Shown: positions 1-8,537 of the stretch, piece after piece
Numbering within the stretch: position 1 is the stretch's first letter
Layout of the letters: each line of letters begins with the position of its first letter
Assembly (NCBI GenBank): GCA_964422155.1
Contig: CAYQZZ010000027.1
Span: 1 to 25,682, forward strand
Direction: 5' to 3'
Source of the DNA: JBGPRB01 sp964422155
Lineage (GTDB): Bacteria > Chloroflexota > Dehalococcoidia > Dehalococcoidales > RBG-16-60-22
Length of the DNA stretch: 25,682 nt
Position numbers and translations under genes: made by a program
The notes under the pieces: model-generated
Told to the model about the DNA's origin: nothing
The model's database searches: none
Seen by the model: only the letters and a program-made list of their open reading frames with translations

Positions 1-779
1 GAAACGTGAAAGACCTGCCCGGTGACATAACCGGTAACGTCCGATGCCAGGAAGACGACGGCATTGGCAATATCGGCCGCCGTGCCGACTCTGCCCAGGG
101 GCATCGTCTTGGACATCATCTCCCTCATCATCTTCATCTGCTCCTCGGTGGGAGGCGGCATCCCTTCCCGGAGTGCCCGGCCGAAATTGGTCGGCGCCGG
201 TCCGGGGGCAACGCAATTCACCCGTATACCCGCTTTCGCCTCTGTCATCGCCAGTTGCTTGGTGAACAGGTCGATAGCGGCCTTGGATATGGCGTACATC
301 CCGACACCCATGGTGTATTGGTGAGTGCTGCCCGAGCCGACGTTGACAATAACGCCATACTTCCGCTCTTTCATATGGGGAAGAACAGCCTGGCTGACTA
401 ACATCGTGCCGAAGAGGTTAAGGCTTATCTGTTTACTCCAGACTTCCTCCTTTTGCACTTCCAGGGGCGTGTTGTCCCGGTGTAAAATACCGCCGGCAAC
501 GTTGCACAGAATATCTATTTTGCCACATTCGTCAACGACTTTTTTGACCATGGCACCGACCTCGTCCTTGTTGGTGATATCGGCCTTGACAGCGATGGAC
601 TTGCGGCCGAGTTTTTTAATCGCTTCGGCCGTTTTTTGGACGTCGTTTAGATTAATATCGGTGACGGCAATGGTGTCACACCCTTCTCTAGCCAGGAGAA
701 TAGCTATCTCTTTCCCGAAACCTATCTGGCTGCCAGCTCCAGTTACAAGTGCTACTTTACCTTGAAAACCCAGGTCCAT
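1..779 (-). CDS. Short-chain dehydrogenase/reductase (SDR), 3' end cut by window edge
   Basis: A cytoplasmic NAD(P)-dependent oxidoreductase of the classical SDR family; the substrate cannot be told from sequence. The reading frame is open from the ATG at 779 to the window edge (259 codons), so only a short C-terminal tail is missing. Seen: an N-terminal nucleotide-binding motif TGAGSQIGFG at residues 13-22, in which the usual second glycine is Gln; a CNVAGG variant of the NNAG motif; a VNVGSGS catalytic serine region; and the catalytic YAISK at about 162-166. It ends in the usual SDR region GRVGTAADIANAVVFLAS followed by a GQV motif. A strong Shine-Dalgarno (AAGGAGG) lies just upstream of the ATG and fixes the start. 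FabG-like reductase or a secondary-alcohol dehydrogenase are both possible. It is transcribed away from the MATE gene. Confidence 0.9.
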   Translation of the reverse strand, partial: MDLGFQGKVALVTGAGSQIGFGKEIAILLAREGCDTIAVTDINLNDVQKTAEAIKKLGRKSIAVKADITNKDEVGAMVKKVVDECGKIDILCNVAGGILHRDNTPLEVQKEEVWSKQISLNLFGTMLVSQAVLPHMKERKYGVIVNVGSGSTHQYTMGVGMYAISKAAIDLFTKQLAMTEAKAGIRVNCVAPGPAPTNFGRALREGMPPPTEEQMKMMREMMSKTMPLGRVGTAADIANAVVFLASDVTGYVTGQVFHV

Positions 780-1538
780 CTTACCTCCTTAAATATTGAA
801 TAACACTATCGAAATGAAGTTTGTTTTGTTAGAATAGCAGACTTTGCTCCAGGACTCAAGGCGGTACTAGATTTCCAATACGCTCACCTGAAAAGAAATC
901 CTTTTAAATATTGTTGATAAGGAAGTAGAACATTGTTTCAGGTATAGTTCGACTCTCCCCCCGTTTTCTTATTTTGGCGGGATCCAAATATAAGTGCTCC
1001 TGTTTTAGGAGGGTAAATCAGTTCCGGCTGGAACAAAAGGAGTTGCTATAAAGCAGGAACAACTTGCTTCTTCTCAAATAGAACTTCGGAAACTGTACCT
1101 TTAACCTACCCAAAGGGACGATACCTTCACTGACCCTACCGATACAGACCTCTTTGATTAAATACCTTAAATAAAAATACGAACATGGTGAGTCTATGGC
1201 TAACTTGTTTTCATTTTGACGATAACTTATACTTAGCATGCCTGATGAAACAAAACACCGGTATTAACCAGACTAGATCCAGAGACTAGGTGATGAAATA
1301 ATTCTCTTCTAACTGTAAATCGATTGGAACGTCCCCTTTTGCATTTTTAAGCTTTTAGCTGGATATTTGACCGAAAAGCGAACTCATGTATGCCAGGAGA
1401 TATTTCCATTTGAACACGCTCTCAAAGAAGAACATTTCAGGCTTTTTTATGCGAGTAATATTGTTTTTCAATGCTCCGAATGGACGGATTAATGTGCTGG
1501 GTTGAAGATGTATTGGTGTCAGGGAGTAAATCCTTAAG
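780..1538. other. Gene-free stretch of 760 bp between SDR and MATE genes
   Basis: No convincing gene is seen on either strand. It holds repeat copy 1 (934-958). A 73-codon minus-strand frame at 1018-1239 has no ribosome-binding site and no family resemblance, so I treat it as chance. The divergent promoters of the SDR and MATE genes must lie here, but no clear -35/-10 pair stands out. The composition is more AT-rich than the flanking genes. Confidence 0.6.
934..958 (+). repeat. Dispersed direct repeat, copy 1 (T-loop-like core)
   Basis: First of three near-identical copies sharing the core TTCAGGTATAGTTCGACT. Identity with copy 2 runs for 25 bp, ending CTCC. The core contains TTCGACT, which fits a tRNA/tmRNA T-loop (TTCRANY). 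Here the 3' arm (CTCCCC) no longer pairs with the 5' arm, so it is not a functional T-arm. Confidence 0.85.
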
Positions 1539-2921
1539 ATGAAGAGAGAAGCAAACTTTCTTGCTAAAAGAGATGTACTCTCCCGGGACTGGACCGAGGG
1601 TAGCATTGTCCGCAACCTCTGGTCGCTATCCTGGCCCATGTTGATTAATAACACCCTTAATGCCCTGGGTCCTACCGTCGATATGATATGGATCGGCAAA
1701 CTGGGGACTTCCGCCATTGCCGGGGTCGGCGTTTCCGGTCTGGCGGTGATGGTAATAATTTCTCTAATATCAGGTCTTTTCACCGGCACAATCGCGTTGG
1801 TAGCCAGTTATATTGGTGCTAAAGATGAACAAGGCGCCAACTGTGCCGCCCAGCAAGCTTTTGTAATCGGTCTGGCTTTTTCCTTGCTCATGGCACTTGT
1901 TGGTATCTTTCTCGCCGCCCCATTTTTAAGAGTGCTGGGCGTAGATGCCAGCGTCGTGGATGAAGGAGCGATCTATCTGCAGATTCAATTGATTGGAATA
2001 GTGACCATGACCATGCTGCAGGCGGCTCAAAGCATTATGCAAGCCTCGGGAGATGCCGTGCAACCCCTGATAATAAGCGTCGGCTACCGCCTTCTTCAGG
2101 TGGTGCTCTGTCCGGCGCTAATTTTCGGCTGGGGATTTTTACCCAGGCTTGAAATCAGCGGAGCCGCTCTAAGCAACGTCATTACCCAGGGTTTGGGAGG
2201 AATCTTTGCCCTGTTTATCCTTTTCACCGGGCGGACGCGAATAACCGTAACATTTAAAAATTTCCGGTTTGACAGCAAAATCATCTGGGGGACGATAAGG
2301 ATTGGTATCCCGGCTGCCTTTTCATTCATGCAAAGAAACATCGCCGAGCTGGTATTGATCTGGTTTATTACTCCCTTCGGCACTCTGGCGGTGGCGGCCC
2401 AGTCCGTATCACAAAGGGTTGACCAGTTTTTGATGAACCTTTCAGGTGGCCTGGGTAGTGCGGCGGGTATACTGGCAGCGCAAAATCTGGGTGCGGGCAG
2501 GCCAGAGAGAGCATCAAGGACTGGCTGGTTATCCGTGGTCCTGGCCACCAGCGTTTCACTCATTTGTGCCCTGGTAATATGGTTGTGGATCGTACCCATA
2601 CTACGTATCTTCAGTCATGATCCTGATGTCGTGAGTACGGGGGCTACCTTCCTTCGGATAATGATAGTCAGTTACCTTTTCTGGGGTTTGGTGGTAGCCC
2701 TGAGCCTGGTCTTAAACGGGGTCGGTGACACTGTTATACCAATGCTAACTAATCTGACAACTATGATTTTTGTGCAGTTGACACTGGCTTATGTCCTGCC
2801 GCGGTATACCAGCCTGGGGGTATATGGAGTACGCTGGGCGGTAGTGATTGGAATAGTAATGAGAGCGGGCATCTATGCTGTGTATTTTAAAATGGGACAC
2901 TGGAAACGTAAGAAGTGGTAA
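1539..2921 (+). CDS. MATE family efflux transporter
   Basis: A 460-residue inner-membrane multidrug/toxic-compound exporter (MATE, NorM/DinF-like), expected to expel organic cations using a Na+ or H+ gradient. The length is typical of the family. Seen: about 12 hydrophobic segments; an N-terminal region with GSIVRNLWSLSWPMLINN and DMIWIGKLGT, characteristic of MATE half-repeats; and a second half beginning near residue 240 (IRIGIPAAFSFMQRNIAE) that repeats this pattern. The start ATG is preceded by AGGGAG with a rather long spacing. Repeat copy 2 begins only 4 bp after the stop. Together with the adjacent MFS gene it forms a two-transporter accessory block bracketed by repeats. Confidence 0.93.
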   Translation: MKREANFLAKRDVLSRDWTEGSIVRNLWSLSWPMLINNTLNALGPTVDMIWIGKLGTSAIAGVGVSGLAVMVIISLISGLFTGTIALVASYIGAKDEQGANCAAQQAFVIGLAFSLLMALVGIFLAAPFLRVLGVDASVVDEGAIYLQIQLIGIVTMTMLQAAQSIMQASGDAVQPLIISVGYRLLQVVLCPALIFGWGFLPRLEISGAALSNVITQGLGGIFALFILFTGRTRITVTFKNFRFDSKIIWGTIRIGIPAAFSFMQRNIAELVLIWFITPFGTLAVAAQSVSQRVDQFLMNLSGGLGSAAGILAAQNLGAGRPERASRTGWLSVVLATSVSLICALVIWLWIVPILRIFSHDPDVVSTGATFLRIMIVSYLFWGLVVALSLVLNGVGDTVIPMLTNLTTMIFVQLTLAYVLPRYTSLGVYGVRWAVVIGIVMRAGIYAVYFKMGHWKRKKW

Positions 2922-2925
2922 TTAA

Positions 2926-2950
2926 TGTTTCAGGTATAGTTCGACTCTCC
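2926..2950 (+). repeat. Dispersed direct repeat, copy 2
   Basis: Identical over 25 bp to copy 1 (core TTCAGGTATAGTTCGACT, then CTCC). It lies immediately behind the MATE stop codon and between the two transporter genes. Same orientation as the other copies. Confidence 0.85.
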
Positions 2951-2979
2951 TTATAGTGGAATGTATGAAAGCATGGATA

Positions 2980-3025
2980 ATAAAAAAGGAGTGCAATCCA
3001 ATGAAAAAGAATCAATCGATTGCAC
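2980..3025 (-). terminator. Likely rho-independent terminator of the MFS gene
   Basis: On the minus strand GTGCAATC (3025-3018) can pair with GATTGCAC (2998-2991) across a 19-nt loop. It is followed by TCC and a run of six T. The upstream arm overlaps the last codons of the MFS gene, whose stop is at 3012. The loop is long, so it is a moderate-strength call. Confidence 0.55.
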
Positions 3026-4088
3026 GTCTGGAAAACATAGGTAGAAATGCCAATATCGCAATCAACAGAACAAAAAAGGCTGCCAGGTAGAATACGGTAG
3101 ACAAGCCTAAGCCACTACCCAGAAATCCAGAGGTAAGGGGGCCTGTCAACATACCGATGGCATAAATCGCTTGATAGACCCCCATTGCAGTTGCTTGTTG
3201 CTGTTGCGGTAAACCACGAATACTAAGAACCATAAATAACGTCATAAGTACCCCGCTTCCCAACCCACAACTAATCTGGACAGCCATTAATAAAGGAATT
3301 GCTGTTATGAAAGGGATGGCTAACAGGCTACCGCCAATAAGCAATGCACTCCAGGTTATAGTTGAGCGATAGCCCAACCTCCCCCAAACCCACACCGCCA
3401 CTAATGCCCCAAGGGCTGAGAATCCCAGGTTTATCATTGTGATTAGGCCAAGTTCGCTATTGGATGCGCCAATTCCCGCTGCATATATGGGAACGAAACC
3501 AAACACTCCCGTAAAGACCGCAAAATGCAACAATATTGCCATCAGGGATACCATCAGAAGCAAGGGTCGGGTAGCTACAGACAGATAGCTTCGCCATGAT
3601 GGAGTCAGCATTCGACGTATCGGAGATTCCTTCGTTGACATCAAAGCAAGCAAAGCGAATACTCCAAGCAGAGCTGCCAAGAAAAAAGGCTTGTTTAAGC
3701 CAAACCCTTCGGCCATGAATCCACCGCCGGCAGTAGCAGCTATGAGTGCAATACTTCGGACAAAGTTAATCAGTGCAATTGCTTTTCCACTGTCATTTGC
3801 CGGATAATAAGCGCTGAAGTAAAGGGGAAAGACTACCCATGTGGCCGCACCGATACCGGTGACCATCCTTGATACGAACAAAAGCCAGGGGGTTGCAGAT
3901 AAACCAAGACCAAGCGCTCCAAATGATGTGAAGATAATACCTCCTGCCACCAGATGTTTTCGCCTGCCCAGTCTATCCGACCAGATACCTATGGGAATGC
4001 GTAATAGAACCTGAGGAATGGCATATGCCGAAAGTACCCCGCCCACCATATTAAGGCTGGCTCCAGTTGCTTGTATGTATATTGGCAA
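3012..4088 (-). CDS. MFS transporter with damaged or misread N-terminus
   Basis: A 358-residue major facilitator superfamily permease, probably an exporter, in the inner membrane. Seen: motif A-like GIWSDRLGRRK after the second hydrophobic segment, a second-half arrangement (WGRLGYRSTITWS), and about 11 hydrophobic segments. The annotated start is a TTG (4088) inside what should be the end of the first membrane helix. The same frame continues upstream through FFFCIVNFLWWIGLYLYVP, a clear TM1, to a stop near 4230 without any ATG, GTG or TTG. The ATG at 4198 (AAGGAG upstream) is in another frame and would join this frame if one A were added in the AAA run at 4180-4182. The real gene is therefore probably 3012-4198 with a one-base frameshift (mutation or assembly error). 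Confidence 0.8.
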   Translation of the reverse strand: MPIYIQATGASLNMVGGVLSAYAIPQVLLRIPIGIWSDRLGRRKHLVAGGIIFTSFGALGLGLSATPWLLFVSRMVTGIGAATWVVFPLYFSAYYPANDSGKAIALINFVRSIALIAATAGGGFMAEGFGLNKPFFLAALLGVFALLALMSTKESPIRRMLTPSWRSYLSVATRPLLLMVSLMAILLHFAVFTGVFGFVPIYAAGIGASNSELGLITMINLGFSALGALVAVWVWGRLGYRSTITWSALLIGGSLLAIPFITAIPLLMAVQISCGLGSGVLMTLFMVLSIRGLPQQQQATAMGVYQAIYAIGMLTGPLTSGFLGSGLGLSTVFYLAAFFVLLIAILAFLPMFSRRAID

Positions 4089-4616
4089 TATAGGAACATA
4101 CAGATAGAGTCCTATCCACCAAAGGAAATTGACAATACAAAAGAAGAATATAGAGTTTCGATTAGAAGTAGGTATTAACTTTGAAGACGGTAATTCATTA
4201 ATAGCGATAACGGCTCCTTCGAAGATGTTTCAGCCATATGAACATTCTATCATAATGGGAATGACCTGTGACCTGCCCCCCGAAAACGATACCGGTTATA
4301 ATATCGCAAAAAAGAGGGGAAATTGATTGCCGAGATAGATTTTAATCGGGGTAGACTGTAGACAAGCTAGTTAAACTATTATATGATTTCACACTGCAAT
4401 CTGTCGGAACTGCTCAGAAAGCCACTCAAGTATTGTTTCAGGTGTAGTTCGACTCTACTCGGTCTCCACCATAAAAGCGGACCAACCCGACATTCGGCCT
4501 AGAACGTGACATTTCGAACAGCATGTTATACGGCGCTAATTCTGAGGCTAAAAGGTAGGATGTTACGCTGACTATGCAAGTTTACATGTATTACAGGCCT
4601 CAGTGCGACGTGACAA
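4089..4616. other. Gene-poor stretch between MFS and glutamate synthase genes
   Basis: 4089-4198 probably encodes the frameshifted N-terminus of the MFS protein on the minus strand. A 65-codon plus-strand frame (4129-4326) is antisense to it and has no family resemblance. The rest holds repeat copy 3 and nothing else I can support. No full tmRNA body (no resume codon/tag region, no 5' acceptor strand) is visible upstream of copy 3. Confidence 0.55.
4434..4471 (+). repeat. Dispersed repeat copy 3, with tRNA/tmRNA 3'-end-like extension
   Basis: This copy differs from copies 1 and 2 by one base (TGTAG for TATAG) and by CTAC for CTCC after the core. Those changes restore pairing: GTAG and CTAC flank the TTCGACT loop as a T-arm. 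The sequence then continues to TCTCCACCA, like the 3' end of tmRNA genes. Seventeen bases follow the loop where a normal T-stem/acceptor/CCA end has sixteen, so it is best read as a decayed 3' end, not a working RNA gene. Confidence 0.6.
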
Positions 4617-7223
4617 TCAGTCGATCTTATTCACCCATGCCTCTTCTGCCTGCAATGCCTGAACGGCACGCGGTCGAATCTTCCGATACACCTCTTTCGG
4701 AGATAGAACCTTACCTTCAACTTCAAGAAGTCGGGCTAAAGGGATATTGAACAATTGCTCGTTCTCCTCAAGATAAGGCTTAATGATTGTCCAGTCGCGT
4801 TCAGTCAGCTCGGTGAACTCACCACCGTTCAGTTGTTCTACGGATACCTTCTTATACGGGTCACGGATATAGAGGGCACCACCCGATGCCAGTGAGAAGA
4901 GGTTGCCACCGGGATATGGAGTTTCCAGCTCAAGAACCCTGCCATTTTCATCGAAGGTGATACCATTCAGTATCACAAAACCACCACCGTTCAGCGGGTC
5001 GCCAGCCATAAAGGACTCAGCCAGATAATCAAGACAGGTACCATTGATGACAACACGTGGCTTCCCAACAGCGTTTATCATAGGTCTACCAGCAGCATTT
5101 CCCAGCACAAATGCCTTACCCCCCTTAGCAGCATACATGAAAGTTTGACCAACATCACCATGAACGACAAGCTTCCCATCCTTCATAATTTGTGCCAGTT
5201 GGTCTTGAGCATTACCGTGGACAACCACTTCGGCACCATCAATACCCGAAGCTAGATAGTCCCCTGAAGAACCGTAAACATCAATGCGGACATTGTGCGA
5301 CTTTGGACCAAGACCATTAGCGATAAACCGATGACCCTGCGCATAGATGATAATAAACCTACGGAAACCCTGTTTGTACAGCCGCACAATCTCTAGAGCC
5401 AGCGAGTGTTCTCCTTCCGGTGCAAACGGGCGAGCATCAATAATGATTGTCTGATTTTCATTCGCTGGACTTAGTTTTTCTTCAGAATTAAGAAAGATAT
5501 ACTCAGCTGAAGAAGATTGCCGCACAGACTCGAAAACAGTCGTTAGGCTCCTCTCGAAAAGTGAGAGAAGGCTGCTGTGGCGTAGTTTGCCCGTCGGGTA
5601 TCTGTGGTCGAGTAATAGGGTTAGAGTTATAAAAACACGCTTGCGCTCAGAATCTAGGTTTGCAGAACGCTCCAGCTGCGAAAGGAGGGCAAGGACATCT
5701 TCATAATCCCATGTTTGAAGCTGTTTTACTATATGGTCGAACAGCTCCGTGGTGGGTAAATCAGCAACTGACACAGAATTGTTCTGGGAGTGGCTGACAT
5801 TCACAGGGTTTCCGCCTACATATGGCAGCCTCTGCCCGCCTACGTTAATCTCTCTGCCAAACTTGTCGGTGCAGACCAGTGTTGCCCGGTCTCCATCGGG
5901 TTTAACCGTGAAGATGAAAGCTCCACCATCGGTATGGCTGCCGCCGCGTGCATTCCAGTAACGGTCAGCCCGTGTCCAGAGCCGAGAATCCTCCTCCGCC
6001 AGGCTCCCCAGTGCCGCATCAATTGCTTGCTTCTCCGAAGCAGCAAAACCGACAGCGGCCGAGCCCTGCTGGAGGGCGAAGACCTGAGGACGCAACATAC
6101 TGGTATCTGTAATGGCAATGAGTCGATAAACCTGTTCCGGCTGGGCTGATTGGGCAATCAGGAAGAACCAGGGACCGTCAGGCGAGCCATGTATATGTAC
6201 CGTTTGTAGCATCCGGTAGATGTGCTGCTTATCTTTGGGGAGCAGCGCAAAGTCTCGCTCCGTTGTCGGTGCCAGAGATTCGATGACATACTCCAGCGGA
6301 TAACCATAGTTTCGGTGCAACAGGTCAAAGACCAACACCGAGACCTCGGTATCAGTCAAGAAGAGGGGATGGATATTACGTTGCGCCAGATATTCGCAGA
6401 TTGAGGCATAGTTGGCGAAATCGCCGTTGTGCACCAGGGCTTCATGTAGACCTACAAAGGGATGGGCACCACCGGGATGCCAAACCCTCCCTTTGGTGGG
6501 ATACCGATGATGACCAATCCAGACGTGAGCGTGCAGATTTTCGAGTTGATAGTAGCGAATGACATCATCGCCATAGCCCACCATCTTGAAGACCAGCATA
6601 TTCTTGCCGTGCGAGAGCACAAAAGCGTGGTTCCTGCCCGTAGAAGAATAAAACTCGCGGTTCAGGCGATAAGTATTTTGATAGACAATTTCATCCTCAA
6701 GACCCTGGGTTCCCAAGCCCACTTTCTGAGTGGCATGGAGACCGGCCCTCTTCCTAAATTCATGTAAAACCTCATGTTTAACTCGCACGAAGTACATATA
6801 GACTTCAGGCGGCTGAATTTCAAGACCTTTAATAGCTCTGAAATCATCCATTTGGGGAGCATGGCGAATATGTTCAATTTCAAATATGGGCTTAATATGC
6901 TTTTGCTCTACCTCCCTCCGACAATCTGGTTCCAGATAGGCGAGGTTGAGGAGATAGTCATTTTCCAGCAAGTCTTTGCTCACGCCCAGTTCTTCAGGAA
7001 TCAGCCCAACCGCAGCAATGCCGCCACCTTTACTATTGCCACGGTTACGCATCTGGATTAAGGCCTGTAGCAGATGGCGCGCCGCAATCTTCTCGCTGCA
7101 AGCAATGCCAATGACACCACAGCCACCTTCAGCCTCGGACTTCCGCAACGGGAGCGGTACTCCTCTCTCAAAACTAGCTCTTCTGGATGCGATGAGCTTT
7201 TCAGCCAAGTATTGTTGCATCAT
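4617..7223 (-). CDS. Glutamate synthase glutaminase subunit: class II amidotransferase fused to GXGXG domain
   Basis: 868 residues. It supplies ammonia from glutamine to the synthase subunit encoded just upstream. Seen: the class II (Ntn) glutaminase nucleophile Cys35 in GGCGVIGI, which would require removal of a 34-residue propeptide as in classical GltB; RNRG at 59-62; HHRYPTKG at 238-245; HNGD at 265-268; and TDTE at 290-293. The C-terminal third (about 590-760) is the glycine-rich beta-helix typical of the GXGXG domain (GSSGDYLASGIDGAEVVVHG and repeats). No FMN barrel is present; that is on the neighbouring gene. The start lies 3 bp after the preceding stop, with AGAGGGG upstream; ATG at 7220 is an alternative. 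It is the last gene of a three-gene operon. The organisation resembles archaeal-type split GOGAT but with two of the usual three pieces fused. No NAD(P)H-oxidising GltD is in the window. Confidence 0.9.
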   Translation of the reverse strand: MMQQYLAEKLIASRRASFERGVPLPLRKSEAEGGCGVIGIACSEKIAARHLLQALIQMRNRGNSKGGGIAAVGLIPEELGVSKDLLENDYLLNLAYLEPDCRREVEQKHIKPIFEIEHIRHAPQMDDFRAIKGLEIQPPEVYMYFVRVKHEVLHEFRKRAGLHATQKVGLGTQGLEDEIVYQNTYRLNREFYSSTGRNHAFVLSHGKNMLVFKMVGYGDDVIRYYQLENLHAHVWIGHHRYPTKGRVWHPGGAHPFVGLHEALVHNGDFANYASICEYLAQRNIHPLFLTDTEVSVLVFDLLHRNYGYPLEYVIESLAPTTERDFALLPKDKQHIYRMLQTVHIHGSPDGPWFFLIAQSAQPEQVYRLIAITDTSMLRPQVFALQQGSAAVGFAASEKQAIDAALGSLAEEDSRLWTRADRYWNARGGSHTDGGAFIFTVKPDGDRATLVCTDKFGREINVGGQRLPYVGGNPVNVSHSQNNSVSVADLPTTELFDHIVKQLQTWDYEDVLALLSQLERSANLDSERKRVFITLTLLLDHRYPTGKLRHSSLLSLFERSLTTVFESVRQSSSAEYIFLNSEEKLSPANENQTIIIDARPFAPEGEHSLALEIVRLYKQGFRRFIIIYAQGHRFIANGLGPKSHNVRIDVYGSSGDYLASGIDGAEVVVHGNAQDQLAQIMKDGKLVVHGDVGQTFMYAAKGGKAFVLGNAAGRPMINAVGKPRVVINGTCLDYLAESFMAGDPLNGGGFVILNGITFDENGRVLELETPYPGGNLFSLASGGALYIRDPYKKVSVEQLNGGEFTELTERDWTIIKPYLEENEQLFNIPLARLLEVEGKVLSPKEVYRKIRPRAVQALQAEEAWVNKID

Positions 7224-7226
7224 AGA

Positions 7227-8537
7227 TTACCGCCCCTCTTTGCTATGATAGACCAGTAAATCAGTCCTGCCCCGTAGTTCACGAATGCTCCTCAAGCCAA
7301 GCCGACGCAATATGTCCCATAATTGCATTTGAATCGCCTGGTAAAGATTACTAATGTGCTTAGCACCCCAGTCAGGGTCAATAAACAGTGAGAGCAAATC
7401 ATCCGTAGTGGTGATACCATAGGTACAGCCCCTACCACGCTCGCAGTTGGCACAACGGGTGCAACCCAGAGCCACCAATTCCACTGTGCCCAGTATGCAG
7501 CCATCTGCCCCGAGGGCGATAGATTTAGCAATATCATCTGCAGTGCGGATGCCACCACTTGCCATGACCACAAGTTCATCACGGATACCCTCATTTAGGA
7601 GGAAGCGATGGACTTTGGGAATGGCGAACTCAATGGGCATGGCAATGTTTTTCTTGGCAATCTCGGGCGCAGCGCCCGTCCCGCCATACCCTCCATCAAT
7701 CTGGAGTATGTGGGCTCCAGCGTAGTAACTGCCTACGGCTACCATATCAATATCCGTAGGTGTGGAGACCTTCACGCTGATAAGGGCTTCTGGATTCATC
7801 GTCTTAACCCAGTCCACATGTTTCTTGTGGTCTTCAACGGAGTAAACAGAATGGAAAGGAAATGGTGAGAAAAGGCTCACCCAGGGAACAGATTCGCGCA
7901 TCCGGGCAACAGCCATCGTTGTCTTGTCACCCAAAAGATGCCCACCTAAGCCAGGCTTCGCTCCCTGGGCATACTTAAACTCGACAATTCTTGCGTGCTG
8001 AATCGTCTCTTCACGCACACCAAACATGCCAGTAGCAATTTGAGTGATAACATGGTCTTTGTACGGTATCAGCGACTCGGGGTAGCCACCTTCGCCGGTG
8101 CAGGTGAACGTGTTCCACTGCTGAGCAGCTTTGGCTCTTGCCAGCATCACCTGTTCACTAATTGAGCCAAAGGACATCCCCGCTCCATAGAAAGGGATAG
8201 GAATATCGATCTTCTGGTCATAAGTTCTTCTATTAAGGGGTATGCTGGTGTCAATTAGCACATCCTCGGCAAGCCACTGGCTTTCAGGAAGAAACTTGAA
8301 GTCGAGGACATCGAAGCCACCCTCCGAATTCCCCACCCGATACTCCAGCCCATTGGTAGGAGTCTTGCCGGTTTCCGCCTGTATCCGAGTGGAGAGAATA
8401 AGGTCAGCCGTCCACCGATAATCCCCCAGAGCTGGCATCTTGCCATATTTCATCGTAGCCGCAAGATGAAAACCCTGCCGCAAGTACTTGGTGTGCTTCT
8501 CAACAATAAGTTCTTGGTCTGTTTTCCTAACTCCCAT
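7227..8537 (-). CDS. gltB: Glutamate synthase FMN/Fe-S catalytic subunit
   Basis: A 436-residue central domain of glutamate synthase: it condenses ammonia with 2-oxoglutarate and reduces the product to glutamate on FMN. Seen: FYGAGMSFGSISEQ, the GYGGTGAAPE loop, the phosphate-binding barrel end ASGGIRTADDIAKSIALGAD, and the cysteine cluster C359, C362, C365, C371 (GCTRCANCERGRGC) that binds the iron-sulfur cluster. ATG 8537 is chosen because GAGG lies 9 bp upstream and the overlap with the previous gene is then 11 bp. An ATG at 8564 would add nine residues and has no good ribosome-binding site. The electron donor is unknown; ferredoxin is likely, given the lack of a GltD partner. The symbol refers to the homologous domain. 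Confidence 0.92.
   Translation of the reverse strand: MGVRKTDQELIVEKHTKYLRQGFHLAATMKYGKMPALGDYRWTADLILSTRIQAETGKTPTNGLEYRVGNSEGGFDVLDFKFLPESQWLAEDVLIDTSIPLNRRTYDQKIDIPIPFYGAGMSFGSISEQVMLARAKAAQQWNTFTCTGEGGYPESLIPYKDHVITQIATGMFGVREETIQHARIVEFKYAQGAKPGLGGHLLGDKTTMAVARMRESVPWVSLFSPFPFHSVYSVEDHKKHVDWVKTMNPEALISVKVSTPTDIDMVAVGSYYAGAHILQIDGGYGGTGAAPEIAKKNIAMPIEFAIPKVHRFLLNEGIRDELVVMASGGIRTADDIAKSIALGADGCILGTVELVALGCTRCANCERGRGCTYGITTTDDLLSLFIDPDWGAKHISNLYQAIQMQLWDILRRLGLRSIRELRGRTDLLVYHSKEGR

Noticed and set aside
940..950. TATAGT in repeat copy 1 as a promoter -10
   Set aside because: No -35 at a workable distance, and copy 3 breaks the box (TGTAGT).
1018..1239. Minus-strand 73-codon frame in the first gap
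   Set aside because: No ribosome-binding site, low-complexity composition and no recognisable family; most likely chance.
4129..4326. Plus-strand 65-codon frame after the MFS gene
   Set aside because: Antisense to the likely MFS N-terminus, and no family resemblance.
934..4456. Integron attC sites or CRISPR repeats as explanation of the 25-bp repeats
   Set aside because: Spacing is 1.5-2.0 kb with genes between, the copies lack the attC inverted-repeat structure, and no integrase or cas gene is present.
4395..4471. A complete tRNA ending at the CCACCA of repeat copy 3
   Set aside because: No matching 5' acceptor strand, D-arm or anticodon arm can be folded, and the segment after the T-loop is one base too long.
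4089..4471. A full tmRNA gene ending at repeat copy 3
   Set aside because: No 5' tRNA-like end (GGRNNGYTTCGAC-type), no resume codon/tag frame, and the interval overlaps the MFS N-terminus on the other strand.
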